Positions 1 through 6,440 of a stretch of 17,666 nucleotides of DNA are shown here, in pieces. Made by a program: the position numbers and the translations under genes. Under the pieces are notes generated by a model. The model did no database searches. It was not told the origin of the DNA and saw only the letters and a list, made by a program, of their open reading frames with translations. Source of the stretch: CAWVWF01 sp963933885 (GTDB lineage: Bacteria > Bacteroidota > Bacteroidia > Flavobacteriales_C > GCA-002722245); NCBI GenBank assembly GCA_963933885.1, contig CAWVWF010000054.1, forward strand, positions 1 through 17,666, written 5' to 3'. Numbering within the stretch: the first letter of the stretch is position 1; every line of letters starts with the position of its first letter.

Positions 1-1123
1 CTCCACCAGCTAATTTTGCTAATCTTTCTTGAAGTTTTTCTTTATCATAATCAGAAGTAGTAGATTCTACTTGTGCTTTGATTTGATTAACTCTTCCTTT
101 AATTAATTCAGAATCACCAGCACCGTTTACGATAGTAGTATTGTCTTTATCGATAACAACTTTTTCAGCTTGTCCTAATTGAGGAACATCAGCAGCTTCT
201 AATTTGTATCCTTGATCTTCACTGATTAATGTTCCACCAGTTAAAGTTGCGATATCTTCAAGCATTGCTTTTCTTCTGTCTCCGAATCCTGGAGCTTTTA
301 CAGCAGCAATTTTTAAAGAACCTCTAATTTTATTTACAACAAGAGCAGCTAAAGCTTCCCCATCTACATCTTCAGCGATGATTAATAAAGGACGACCAGT
401 TTGCTGTGCTTTTTCAAGAATAGGAAGTACATCTTTAAGATTAGATATCTTTTTATCGTGAATTAAAATTAATGGATTCTCTAATTCAGTTTCCATTTTT
501 TCAGGATTGGTAACGAAATAAGGAGATAAATATCCTCTATCGAATTGCATTCCCTCAACAGTCTTTAATTCGTCTTCAGTTCCTTTAGCTTCTTCAACAG
601 TGATAACACCATCTTTACCAACAACTTTCATTGCTTCAGCAATTCTGTTTCCGATCTCAGGATCGTTGTTTCCAGAAATTGTTGCAATTTGAGCAATCTC
701 ATCGCTATTAGCAATTGGCTTAGCTTGTTCCTTAAGATTAGTAACAATTGCACTAACAGCCTTTTCAATTCCTCTTTTTAAATCCATTGGATTTGCACCT
801 GCGGTAACAGATTTGATACCGGCAGTATAAATTGCTTGTGCTAGAACTGTAGCTGTAGTTGTTCCATCTCCAGCAGCATCGTTAGTTTTACTTGCAACTT
901 CTTTAACCAACTGAGCACCCATGTTTTCAATAGGGTCCAAAAGATCAATTTCTTTTGCTACAGTTACACCATCTTTAGTTACTGTTGGTGCACCGAATTT
1001 TTTATCTATTACAACATTTCTCCCTTTTGGTCCTAATGTTACTTTTACTGCGTTTGCTAAAGCGTCAACTCCTTTCTTGATTTTGTTTCTTGCTTCAACG
1101 TCGAATAATATCTCTTTTGCCAT
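1..1123 (-). CDS. groL: GroEL chaperonin (60 kDa), C-terminal part cut off by window edge
   Basis: This is the large chaperonin subunit, which forms the double-ring cage that folds proteins with ATP in the cytoplasm. Reading leftwards from the ATG at 1123 gives an open frame that begins MAKEILFDVEARNKIKKG and stays open to base 1, about 374 of the usual 540-550 residues. Visible hallmarks are the nucleotide-binding segments VTLGPKGRNVVID (28-40), TKDGVTVAKEI (49-59) and GDGTTTATVLA (85-95), followed by the apical domain, which includes APGFGDRR. The gene starts 18 nt after the groES stop, so the two are almost certainly co-transcribed from the promoter upstream of groES. There is no Shine-Dalgarno sequence before the start, only an A/T-rich leader, as is normal for Bacteroidota. 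Identity is certain; only the missing end is unknown. Confidence 0.98.
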   Translation of the reverse strand, partial: MAKEILFDVEARNKIKKGVDALANAVKVTLGPKGRNVVIDKKFGAPTVTKDGVTVAKEIDLLDPIENMGAQLVKEVASKTNDAAGDGTTTATVLAQAIYTAGIKSVTAGANPMDLKRGIEKAVSAIVTNLKEQAKPIANSDEIAQIATISGNNDPEIGNRIAEAMKVVGKDGVITVEEAKGTEDELKTVEGMQFDRGYLSPYFVTNPEKMETELENPLILIHDKKISNLKDVLPILEKAQQTGRPLLIIAEDVDGEALAALVVNKIRGSLKIAAVKAPGFGDRRKAMLEDIATLTGGTLISEDQGYKLEAADVPQLGQAEKVVIDKDNTTIVNGAGDSELIKGRVNQIKAQVESTTSDYDKEKLQERLAKLAGG

Positions 1124-1141
1124 TTTTGGTAATTTTTTAAA

Positions 1142-1420
1142 TTAAACTATTGCGAAAATATCAGCTTCTCTCATGATAAGGTACTCTTCACCTTCATGTG
1201 CTAACTCTGTCCCTGCGTATTTTCCGTATAATACTGTATCGCCAACTTTAACATTTAATGGCTCATCTTTCTTTCCTTCTCCAACAGCTACAACTTTACC
1301 TTTTTGAGGCTTTTCTTTTGCAGTATCAGGGATATAAATTCCTGATGCAGTTTTTTCTTCAGCTGGGTTAGCAAGTATTAATACTCGATCTCCTAATGGT
1401 TTAATGTTTACTTCTGACAT
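1142..1420 (-). CDS. groS: GroES co-chaperonin (10 kDa)
   Basis: This is the seven-fold lid of the GroEL chamber. The 92-residue product has the normal family length. It contains the N-terminal PLGDRVLI strand (8-15), the mobile-loop region EEKTASGIYIPDTAKEKP (about 21-38) that docks on GroEL, and the conserved VGDTVLYGKYAGTE segment near residues 58-71. It is the first gene of a two-gene operon with groEL, which follows after 18 nt. The ATG at 1420 fits the family start (MSEVNIKPL). A Bacteroidota-type promoter and a leader with an inverted repeat lie upstream. I saw no CIRCE operator there, so control by HrcA is not supported by this sequence. Confidence 0.98.
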   Translation of the reverse strand: MSEVNIKPLGDRVLILANPAEEKTASGIYIPDTAKEKPQKGKVVAVGEGKKDEPLNVKVGDTVLYGKYAGTELAHEGEEYLIMREADIFAIV

Positions 1421-1458
1421 TTGTATTGTATTTAGTGTATGTTATAATCAAATTCGTA

Positions 1459-1510
1459 ATTCCGCTTTATCATTTTATGTGCCATTTGGCTTGTTTGTGT
1501 ATTGCGGAAT
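1459..1510 (-). promoter_or_regulatory. Inverted repeat in the groES leader
   Basis: ATTCCGC at 1459-1465 and GCGGAAT at 1504-1510 are exact inverted copies of 7 bp. Between them lies the small palindrome GCCATTTGGC (1481-1490). If transcription starts near 1512, as the promoter match suggests, the groES mRNA would begin almost at the outer arm and fold into a nested stem. A role in mRNA stability or temperature response is inference only. Confidence 0.4.
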
Positions 1511-1519
1511 AATAGTGGA

Positions 1520-1552
1520 CAAAATTACACAAACCAAAGTACTTAAAACAAA
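1520..1552 (-). promoter_or_regulatory. Promoter of groES-groEL (Bacteroidota -7/-33 type)
   Basis: On the minus strand TTTG (1549-1552) is followed by 21 nt and then TAATTTTG (1520-1527). This matches the TTTG / TAnnTTTG consensus known from Flavobacterium and Bacteroides. The predicted start is near 1512, giving a leader of about 90 nt. The -33 box overlaps the T-tract of the preceding secG terminator. Confidence 0.65.
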
Positions 1553-1588
1553 AAATGTCAGACTGTTTGTGACAGGCTGACATTTTTT
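1550..1588 (-). terminator. Rho-independent terminator after secG
   Basis: AAAAAATGTCAG (1550-1561) pairs perfectly with CTGACATTTTTT (1577-1588). An inner CTGT/ACAG stem follows one mismatch, leaving a short loop. On the minus strand the stem runs into a T-rich tract, so it should end the miaB-to-secG transcript. Because both flanks are A/T tracts it could also work in the other direction. Confidence 0.85.
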
Positions 1589-1610
1589 ATTTTAAAAAAA
1601 ACTTATATGT

Positions 1611-1919
1611 TTAACCACCTGTTTGGTCTTGTGTGTCATCATTTGCTTCAGGAGTAACAGCAGGACCTTGTTCTGTTGGTTCTATTGTAACTGGTTCAGA
1701 AGTAGAAATAGATTTAGTAGAAATAATACTCAAGATCATTAAAGCAGCTGCTAATCCCCAAGTTACTTTTTCTACGATTTCAGTAGTTTTTTTTGCTCCA
1801 AAAGATTGATTTTGAGAAGCTAAGTTAGAGTCTAAACCTCCACCTTTACTGTTTTGAATTAATACAACTAATACTAAAAGAACAGCTGCGATGATGATTA
1901 ATATACTTAAAAATACCAT
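1611..1919 (-). CDS. secG: SecG, preprotein translocase subunit
   Basis: SecG is the small membrane subunit of the SecYEG channel and helps SecA-driven export. The 102-residue product has a first hydrophobic helix at about residues 2-22, followed by the family signature LIQNSKGGGL (20-29). A second helix lies at about 53-69 (WGLAAALMILSII), and the tail is acidic and Pro/Thr/Gln-rich. It is the last gene of the minus-strand operon, 11 nt after the preceding gene, and a strong hairpin terminator follows its stop after about 22 nt. The length and two-helix layout match the family. Confidence 0.93.
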   Translation of the reverse strand: MVFLSILIIIAAVLLVLVVLIQNSKGGGLDSNLASQNQSFGAKKTTEIVEKVTWGLAAALMILSIISTKSISTSEPVTIEPTEQGPAVTPEANDDTQDQTGG

Positions 1920-1930
1920 TGTGGTTTATG

Positions 1931-3013
1931 TTAAATCGATTTTAAATCTTTAATAAGGGATGCAAAGTAACTCTTTTTTTCTGGATTTTTCAAAATTAAC
2001 TGTTCATAAGTACCGATTGCTTTCGAAATATTCCCTTGAGCAGCGTAAACTTTTGCTAAAGTTTCGGATACAATTTCATTTTGATCTTCAATACTTTTCT
2101 TTGCCATGTTTCCAGGAGAGAAGAATTCTTTCTTTACATCAATACGTGGTTGATCAATTATGAATTGGTTAATTAGGTCTTCAGCTTTCTTTCTGAATTC
2201 TATTCGTTCCTGAACTTTAGGATCTGGTATATTTGTTTTCTCTAGTGACCTTTCAGCTCCAATCCAATCTAAGAAAGATTTTTTCTCATCAGGATTTTCT
2301 TGTGAAATTACTTCTTCAGTGATTTTAACTTCTTGCTCTTCATCTTTTATTTCAGTTTCATCAACTTCTATTGATAAAGATGCATTCACAGCAGATGCAA
2401 TTATTTGTTGATCTAATTCTGAAATTATTTCAGGAGTCTCGCTCTTTTCAGTTTCTTTAGGAATTTCTGATTCGATAATTTCCTTTTTGACTTCAGTAGA
2501 TTCAACTTTAATATCTGTTGTTATTTTAGTTTCCTTTTCAAGTTGAGGAGTAACTTCATTTGAAATTTCGGATTCAATAATTTCCTTTCTGGTATCAGGA
2601 ACTTTAACTTCTGGTGTTATTTCAATTTTCTCTTCAATTTGAGTAGTAGTATCAATCGAAAGGTGAGATTCAACGACTTCATCTTGAGCAGAAGTTATAT
2701 TTCCCGTATCAAGTTGAACTTCAGTTTCAACAACTCTTAATGGAGATTCTATCTCTTTTATTATATACTGAGATTTATCAATAGGTTGTTGTATTATCTT
2801 TTTAAGGACTCGTCTATCAGATATATAACAAGTCGTTTTCTTAAGTTCTCTTTCGAAATGGACATCAGTATCATTTAAAAGAGCAGAAAGGTGAAGGAGT
2901 TTTAAGTTTGAGGCATAAGGAAACGAAGCAACTAGTTGCGCAAGTTCCGATTTGTATTTCGGATCAACCAATGAAGGTTCTTTTACAAGTTGATTAAAAG
3001 TTTCTTTATTCAT
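1931..3013 (-). CDS. Uncharacterised protein with C-terminal TPR-like segment (between lptE and secG)
   Basis: I recognise this as a protein found at this place in other Bacteroidota, but its function is not known to me. Residues 1-80 form a folded-looking, mostly helical N-terminal part (FPYASNLKLLHLSALLND at 31-48). Residues about 95-245 are an acidic, Glu/Ile/Thr-rich, probably disordered region with an internal duplication (KEIIESEI at 143-150 and again at 177-184). Residues 246-360 look conserved: SFLDWI, a basic helix RIEFRKKAEDLINQFI, then one TPR-like helix pair (SETLAKVYAAQGNISKAIGT) at about 316-335. There is no signal peptide, so it is probably cytoplasmic. It starts 1 nt after lptE and ends 11 nt before secG. 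A scaffold role is inference. Confidence 0.8.
   Translation of the reverse strand: MNKETFNQLVKEPSLVDPKYKSELAQLVASFPYASNLKLLHLSALLNDTDVHFERELKKTTCYISDRRVLKKIIQQPIDKSQYIIKEIESPLRVVETEVQLDTGNITSAQDEVVESHLSIDTTTQIEEKIEITPEVKVPDTRKEIIESEISNEVTPQLEKETKITTDIKVESTEVKKEIIESEIPKETEKSETPEIISELDQQIIASAVNASLSIEVDETEIKDEEQEVKITEEVISQENPDEKKSFLDWIGAERSLEKTNIPDPKVQERIEFRKKAEDLINQFIIDQPRIDVKKEFFSPGNMAKKSIEDQNEIVSETLAKVYAAQGNISKAIGTYEQLILKNPEKKSYFASLIKDLKSI
2438..2641 (-). repeat. Imperfect internal duplication coding for an acidic linker
   Basis: Residues about 125-158 and 159-192 of the TPR-like protein are diverged copies of a unit of about 34 residues. Both contain K(I/V)xI(T)xxxKV, then (R/K)KEIIESEI spaced 34 residues apart. 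The matching DNA is also similar: two blocks read near-identically across the KEIIESEI codons. This suggests an old tandem duplication in a disordered region. Confidence 0.6.
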
Positions 3014-3014
3014 T

Positions 3015-3521
3015 TTACCAATTAACTAAAACTTCATTGTAAACTAATGATACTAATTTTTCTGAAATGCTTTCAACTAATTCCGCCTCTTTTGTGCTGA
3101 AATCATCCGTTGAAGCGAAATCGTCATAACTCGATACTGAAATAACTTTTCCTTCAGTTGGAATTGTTTTATCAACCTCATTTGTATATAATACTTCTAT
3201 AGATATTGTTAGTCTGTTTAAATTTACTGTTTGATCTCCTGTTCCTTGTACAGGTGTTATTGTATATTTTACAATTGTCCCGTCAAAATTAACATCTGCT
3301 TTAGCATCTGTGAATTTTAAGTTGGACTCGTTAATGAACTTTTGTTGTAATGCTTCTTGAAGAACAATAGGAAGATTAGGATTAACAAGAGTTAGTCTAT
3401 TACCCAAATTAAACGTTTTTACTGCGAAAGTTTCACCTGAAACAGTTCCACCTTGGAATGAATATGAGACAGCACAAGCTGTAAGCGTAAAACCAATTAA
3501 TATACTCCAAAAAACTTTCAT
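3015..3521 (-). CDS. lptE: LptE, LPS-transport outer-membrane lipoprotein
   Basis: LptE plugs the LptD barrel that puts lipopolysaccharide into the outer leaflet of the outer membrane. The 168-residue product starts with a lipoprotein signal peptide with lipobox LTAC (13-16), so Cys16 is the likely lipidated residue. The mature part contains YSFQGGTVSG (20-29), a helix around LPIVLQEALQQKFINES (50-66), and strands such as FDGTIVKYTITPV, all fitting the Bacteroidota LptE family. The gene lies 7 nt after the sigma-54 activator and 1 nt before the TPR-like gene. Family assignment rests on the fold pattern and the well-known context; sequence conservation in this family is low. Confidence 0.85.
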   Translation of the reverse strand: MKVFWSILIGFTLTACAVSYSFQGGTVSGETFAVKTFNLGNRLTLVNPNLPIVLQEALQQKFINESNLKFTDAKADVNFDGTIVKYTITPVQGTGDQTVNLNRLTISIEVLYTNEVDKTIPTEGKVISVSSYDDFASTDDFSTKEAELVESISEKLVSLVYNEVLVNW

Positions 3522-3528
3522 ACTTAAG

Positions 3529-4779
3529 TTAACTGATGTTGTATTCTTTTATTTTTCTATAAAGGGTTCTTTCTGAAATCCCGAGCTCTTTAGCTGCATT
3601 TTTTCTTCTTCCTCTATGTTTTTCTAATGCTTTTTCAATAAAATCTTTTTCTCTATCCGCTAAAGATAAACTTTCTTCAACTATTTCTTCACTGTGTTCA
3701 AACTGTGGATTGGGTGTTAGTGGCTTCGCATCATAGCTTTCGTTAGAAACAGGAACTGGGTAATTACTAACTTCTGGAGGAATCGAACTGGCGGCAAGTT
3801 GTTTCATAGTAGAACCTACGTCTCCTCCATTTTCTTGAACGATACCTCCAACAACATTCTTTAAGTCGCTTAGTTCTTTTTTTAAATCAAAAAGCGCTTT
3901 ATATAAGAACTCTCTCTCTTTTGAAAAGTCTGAGGTTTTTTCTTCTGTTTCGTTTTTACTTCCTCCAACTAATGCGGGTAAATTTGAAGAACCGGCTTCT
4001 GGAAGATATTGTAATAATGTAGCTTCATCCAGTAATCGTTTTTCTTCAATTACTGAGATTTGCTCTGATATATTCTTTAATTGTCTGATGTTTCCAGGCC
4101 ATCTGAATTTCTCTAGAAGATTTCTTGCATTGTCATCTAGTTTAAGCGGAGGCATTCTATATTTCTCAGCTAAATCCACAGAGAATTTCCGGAACAACAT
4201 ATATATGTCTTCTTTCCTTTCTCTTAGTGATGGTATTCTTATTGGAATAGTATTTAATCTATAAAATAGATCTTCCCGGAATTTACCATTCTTTACTGCT
4301 TCAAGCATATTGAGATTTGTAGCCGCTACTATTCTAACATCAATTTTTACAACTTTGGATGAACCAACTTTAATAAACTCACCTGATTCGAGTACTCTTA
4401 AAAGTCTAGCTTGAGTATTTAAAGGTAATTCACCAACTTCATCTAAAAAGATGGTTCCTTTATCAGCAGCTTCAAAATAACCTTTTCTATCACCTATTGC
4501 TCCAGTAAAAGCTCCTTTTTCATGACCGAATAATTCTGAATCGATTGTACCGTCTGGAATTGCACCACAGTTAACGGCAATGTAATTACCATGTTTTCTA
4601 GAACTCAGAGCGTGGATGATTTGTGGGAATACTTCTTTTCCTACACCACTTTCTCCAGTAATTAATACAGATAAATCGGTTGGGGCTACTTGCATCGAGA
4701 TATCTAAAGCCCTATTTAATAAGGGAGAAGTACCGATGATTCCAAACCGTTGTTTAATTCCTGTAAGTGTTACGTTCAT
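3529..4779 (-). CDS. Sigma-54-interacting transcriptional activator (AAA+ and Fis-type HTH, no receiver domain)
   Basis: This is an enhancer-binding protein of the NtrC class that uses ATP to open promoters bound by sigma-54 RNA polymerase. The AAA+ domain starts almost at the N-terminus. It has Walker A GESGVGKE (42-49), the sigma-54 contact loop GAFTGA (89-94), Walker B TIFLDE (109-114), VRIVAATN (148-155) and WPGNIRQL (227-234). A low-complexity linker follows (about 262-372), then a C-terminal Fis-type helix-turn-helix (about 373-416, NAAKELGISERTLYRKIKEY). No response-regulator or ligand-sensing domain precedes the ATPase, so its activity is not controlled by a visible phosphorylation site. 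It sits 9 nt after miaB and 7 nt before lptE in one operon. Its targets are unknown. Confidence 0.92.
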   Translation of the reverse strand: MNVTLTGIKQRFGIIGTSPLLNRALDISMQVAPTDLSVLITGESGVGKEVFPQIIHALSSRKHGNYIAVNCGAIPDGTIDSELFGHEKGAFTGAIGDRKGYFEAADKGTIFLDEVGELPLNTQARLLRVLESGEFIKVGSSKVVKIDVRIVAATNLNMLEAVKNGKFREDLFYRLNTIPIRIPSLRERKEDIYMLFRKFSVDLAEKYRMPPLKLDDNARNLLEKFRWPGNIRQLKNISEQISVIEEKRLLDEATLLQYLPEAGSSNLPALVGGSKNETEEKTSDFSKEREFLYKALFDLKKELSDLKNVVGGIVQENGGDVGSTMKQLAASSIPPEVSNYPVPVSNESYDAKPLTPNPQFEHSEEIVEESLSLADREKDFIEKALEKHRGRRKNAAKELGISERTLYRKIKEYNIS

Positions 4780-4788
4780 GTTCTGGAA

Positions 4789-6243
4789 TTAATATTCTAC
4801 GCTTTCGATTGCTTCACCAATCATAGTAGCAGAAGTACAACTATTAATTTTTACTGTAACGAATTCAGCTAATTTGTAATCTTCTCTTGGGAAGATTACT
4901 ACTTTATTCTGACTTGTTCTTCCTTTAAATTCTTGATCGTTCTTTTTAGAAACTCCTTCGATTAAAACTTCATAAGTTTTACCAATGGATTTTTGATTCT
5001 GCTCTAAAGAAGAAACACTTTGAATTGCTATGATTTCAGTCAGTCTTCGTTTTTTCACTTCCAATGGAACATCGTCCTCGAATTTCTTTTGAGCTAACGT
5101 ACCAGGACGTTCGCTATAGAAAAACATGTAAGCCATGTCGTATTTAGCTTTTTCCATTAAATCTTTAGAATCGTTGTGCTCTTCTTCTGTTTCTGAACAA
5201 AATCCAGAAATCATATCAGTAGAGATAGCACAATTAGGAATAATAGTTCTAATTCTATCAACTTTCATATCATACCATTCTCTAGTATAAGTACGATTCA
5301 TTTTTTCTAGAACTCTCGTGTTACCACTTTGAGCTGGAAGGTGAATGTATTCACAAATATTTTTGTAGTCTCTAATAGCATACAAAACATCATCAGTAAT
5401 ATCTTTTGGATGAGAAGTACTAAACCTGATTCTTAGATTTGGAGCAACTTCAGCACATAATATTAAAAGCTTAGCAAAATCGATAACCTGATCTCTTGGT
5501 GCTTCTTTTAAATTTTTACCTCTAAGATTTTCATCATCTGACCATCTATAAGAATCTACATTCTGACCAAGTAAAGTTACTTCTCTATATCCTTTACTAT
5601 ATAGATCTGTACATTCATTTATTATAGATTTAGCATCTCTAGATCGTTCCCTTCCTCTTGTGAAAGGAACAACACAGAAAGTACACATGTTATCACATCC
5701 CCTCATGATGGATACAAATGCTGTAATTCCATTAGAGTTTATTCTTACTGGTTGAATATCATCGTAAGTTTCTTCACGTGATAAAATAACGTTTACAGCT
5801 TTTTGTCCATCTTCAACATCAGAAACTAAGTTTCCTAAATCTCTATATGCATCTGGTCCTGCAACTAAATCTACTATTTTTTCTTCTTCAAGCAACTTGC
5901 TTTTTAATCGCTCAGCCATACAACCTAAAATTCCAACTTTTACGTTTTCCTTTTTGTTTTTATCATGATTGATAGCGTTTAACCTCTTTCTAACAGTAAG
6001 CTCCGCATTTTCACGAATGGAACAAGTGTTTAAGAAGATTAAATCAGCATCCTCCATCTTAGTAGTTGTAGTATAGCCTTCTTTATCTAAAACAGAAGCC
6101 ACAATTTCACTATCTGAAAAATTCATTTGACAACCGTAGCTCTCTATGTAAAGTTTTTTACCTGTAGAATTACTGTTTTCTATGCCAGTAGCTAAAGCCT
6201 CACCTTGTCTACTATCCTCTAAAAGTTCTTTATTCTCATCCAT
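4789..6243 (-). CDS. miaB: MiaB, tRNA-2-methylthio-N6-isopentenyladenosine-37 synthase
   Basis: MiaB is a radical-SAM methylthiotransferase that adds a methylthio group to i6A37 of tRNAs reading UNN codons. The 484-residue product has all three parts of the family. The N-terminal UPF0004 domain has cluster-binding Cys38 (ESYGCQMN), Cys74 (NTCSIRENA) and Cys108 (LGCMAER). The radical-SAM core has Cys183, Cys187 and Cys190 in RGCDNMCTFC. A C-terminal TRAM domain covers about 418-481. The motif RGRERSR (196-202) supports MiaB over RimO. About 28 extra residues precede the conserved domain. It is the first gene of the minus-strand operon, with a good promoter about 20 nt upstream, and is divergent from topA. 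Confidence 0.96.
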   Translation of the reverse strand: MDENKELLEDSRQGEALATGIENSNSTGKKLYIESYGCQMNFSDSEIVASVLDKEGYTTTTKMEDADLIFLNTCSIRENAELTVRKRLNAINHDKNKKENVKVGILGCMAERLKSKLLEEEKIVDLVAGPDAYRDLGNLVSDVEDGQKAVNVILSREETYDDIQPVRINSNGITAFVSIMRGCDNMCTFCVVPFTRGRERSRDAKSIINECTDLYSKGYREVTLLGQNVDSYRWSDDENLRGKNLKEAPRDQVIDFAKLLILCAEVAPNLRIRFSTSHPKDITDDVLYAIRDYKNICEYIHLPAQSGNTRVLEKMNRTYTREWYDMKVDRIRTIIPNCAISTDMISGFCSETEEEHNDSKDLMEKAKYDMAYMFFYSERPGTLAQKKFEDDVPLEVKKRRLTEIIAIQSVSSLEQNQKSIGKTYEVLIEGVSKKNDQEFKGRTSQNKVVIFPREDYKLAEFVTVKINSCTSATMIGEAIESVEY

Positions 6244-6262
6244 TCCATCAAAAATTGGATAG

Positions 6263-6294
6263 CAAAGATAGTTTTTTAATTAAAAAAATGACAA
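6263..6294 (-). promoter_or_regulatory. Promoter of the miaB-secG operon
   Basis: On the minus strand TTG (6292-6294) is followed by a 21-nt spacer and TATCTTTG (6263-6270), a full match to TAnnTTTG. Transcription would start near 6256, leaving a very short leader of roughly a dozen bases before the miaB ATG. The -33 box lies inside a 13-bp palindrome. Confidence 0.65.
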
Positions 6295-6301
6295 TTTGTC
6301 A
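6289..6301. promoter_or_regulatory. Palindrome overlapping the miaB -33 box (possible operator)
   Basis: TGACAATTTGTCA has two perfect 6-bp arms around one central base. It covers the -33 element of the predicted miaB promoter and lies in the divergent miaB/topA gap. Its placement is typical of a repressor site, but no binding protein can be named. Confidence 0.35.
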
Positions 6302-6342
6302 GAAGCTAAAAGCATTAAAAACTCAGTTAAATTGAAATGAGT

Positions 6343-6374
6343 TTTGTTTGTTGGCTATCTATTTAGTTATTTTG
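6343..6374 (+). promoter_or_regulatory. Candidate promoter of topA
   Basis: TTTG (6343-6346), a 20-nt spacer and TTATTTTG (6367-6374), one mismatch from TAnnTTTG. The leader would be about 60 nt. An 8-bp inverted repeat (AAAACTCA 6318-6325 / TGAGTTTT 6338-6345) overlaps the upstream box. This is the best plus-strand match I found in the gap. Confidence 0.4.
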
Positions 6375-6440
6375 CAGATTACAAAATTTCATATAGTGTG
6401 TTTTTTTATAGAAATACATGAACTAATATAAATTATCAAA

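Noticed and set aside
921..1145. Open frame on the plus strand opposite the groEL start
   Set aside because: It is antisense to a certain groEL coding region, has no family features and is a compositional shadow.
1421..1610. CIRCE heat-shock operator before groES
   Set aside because: I looked for TTAGCACTC and GAGTGCTAA arms and found neither.
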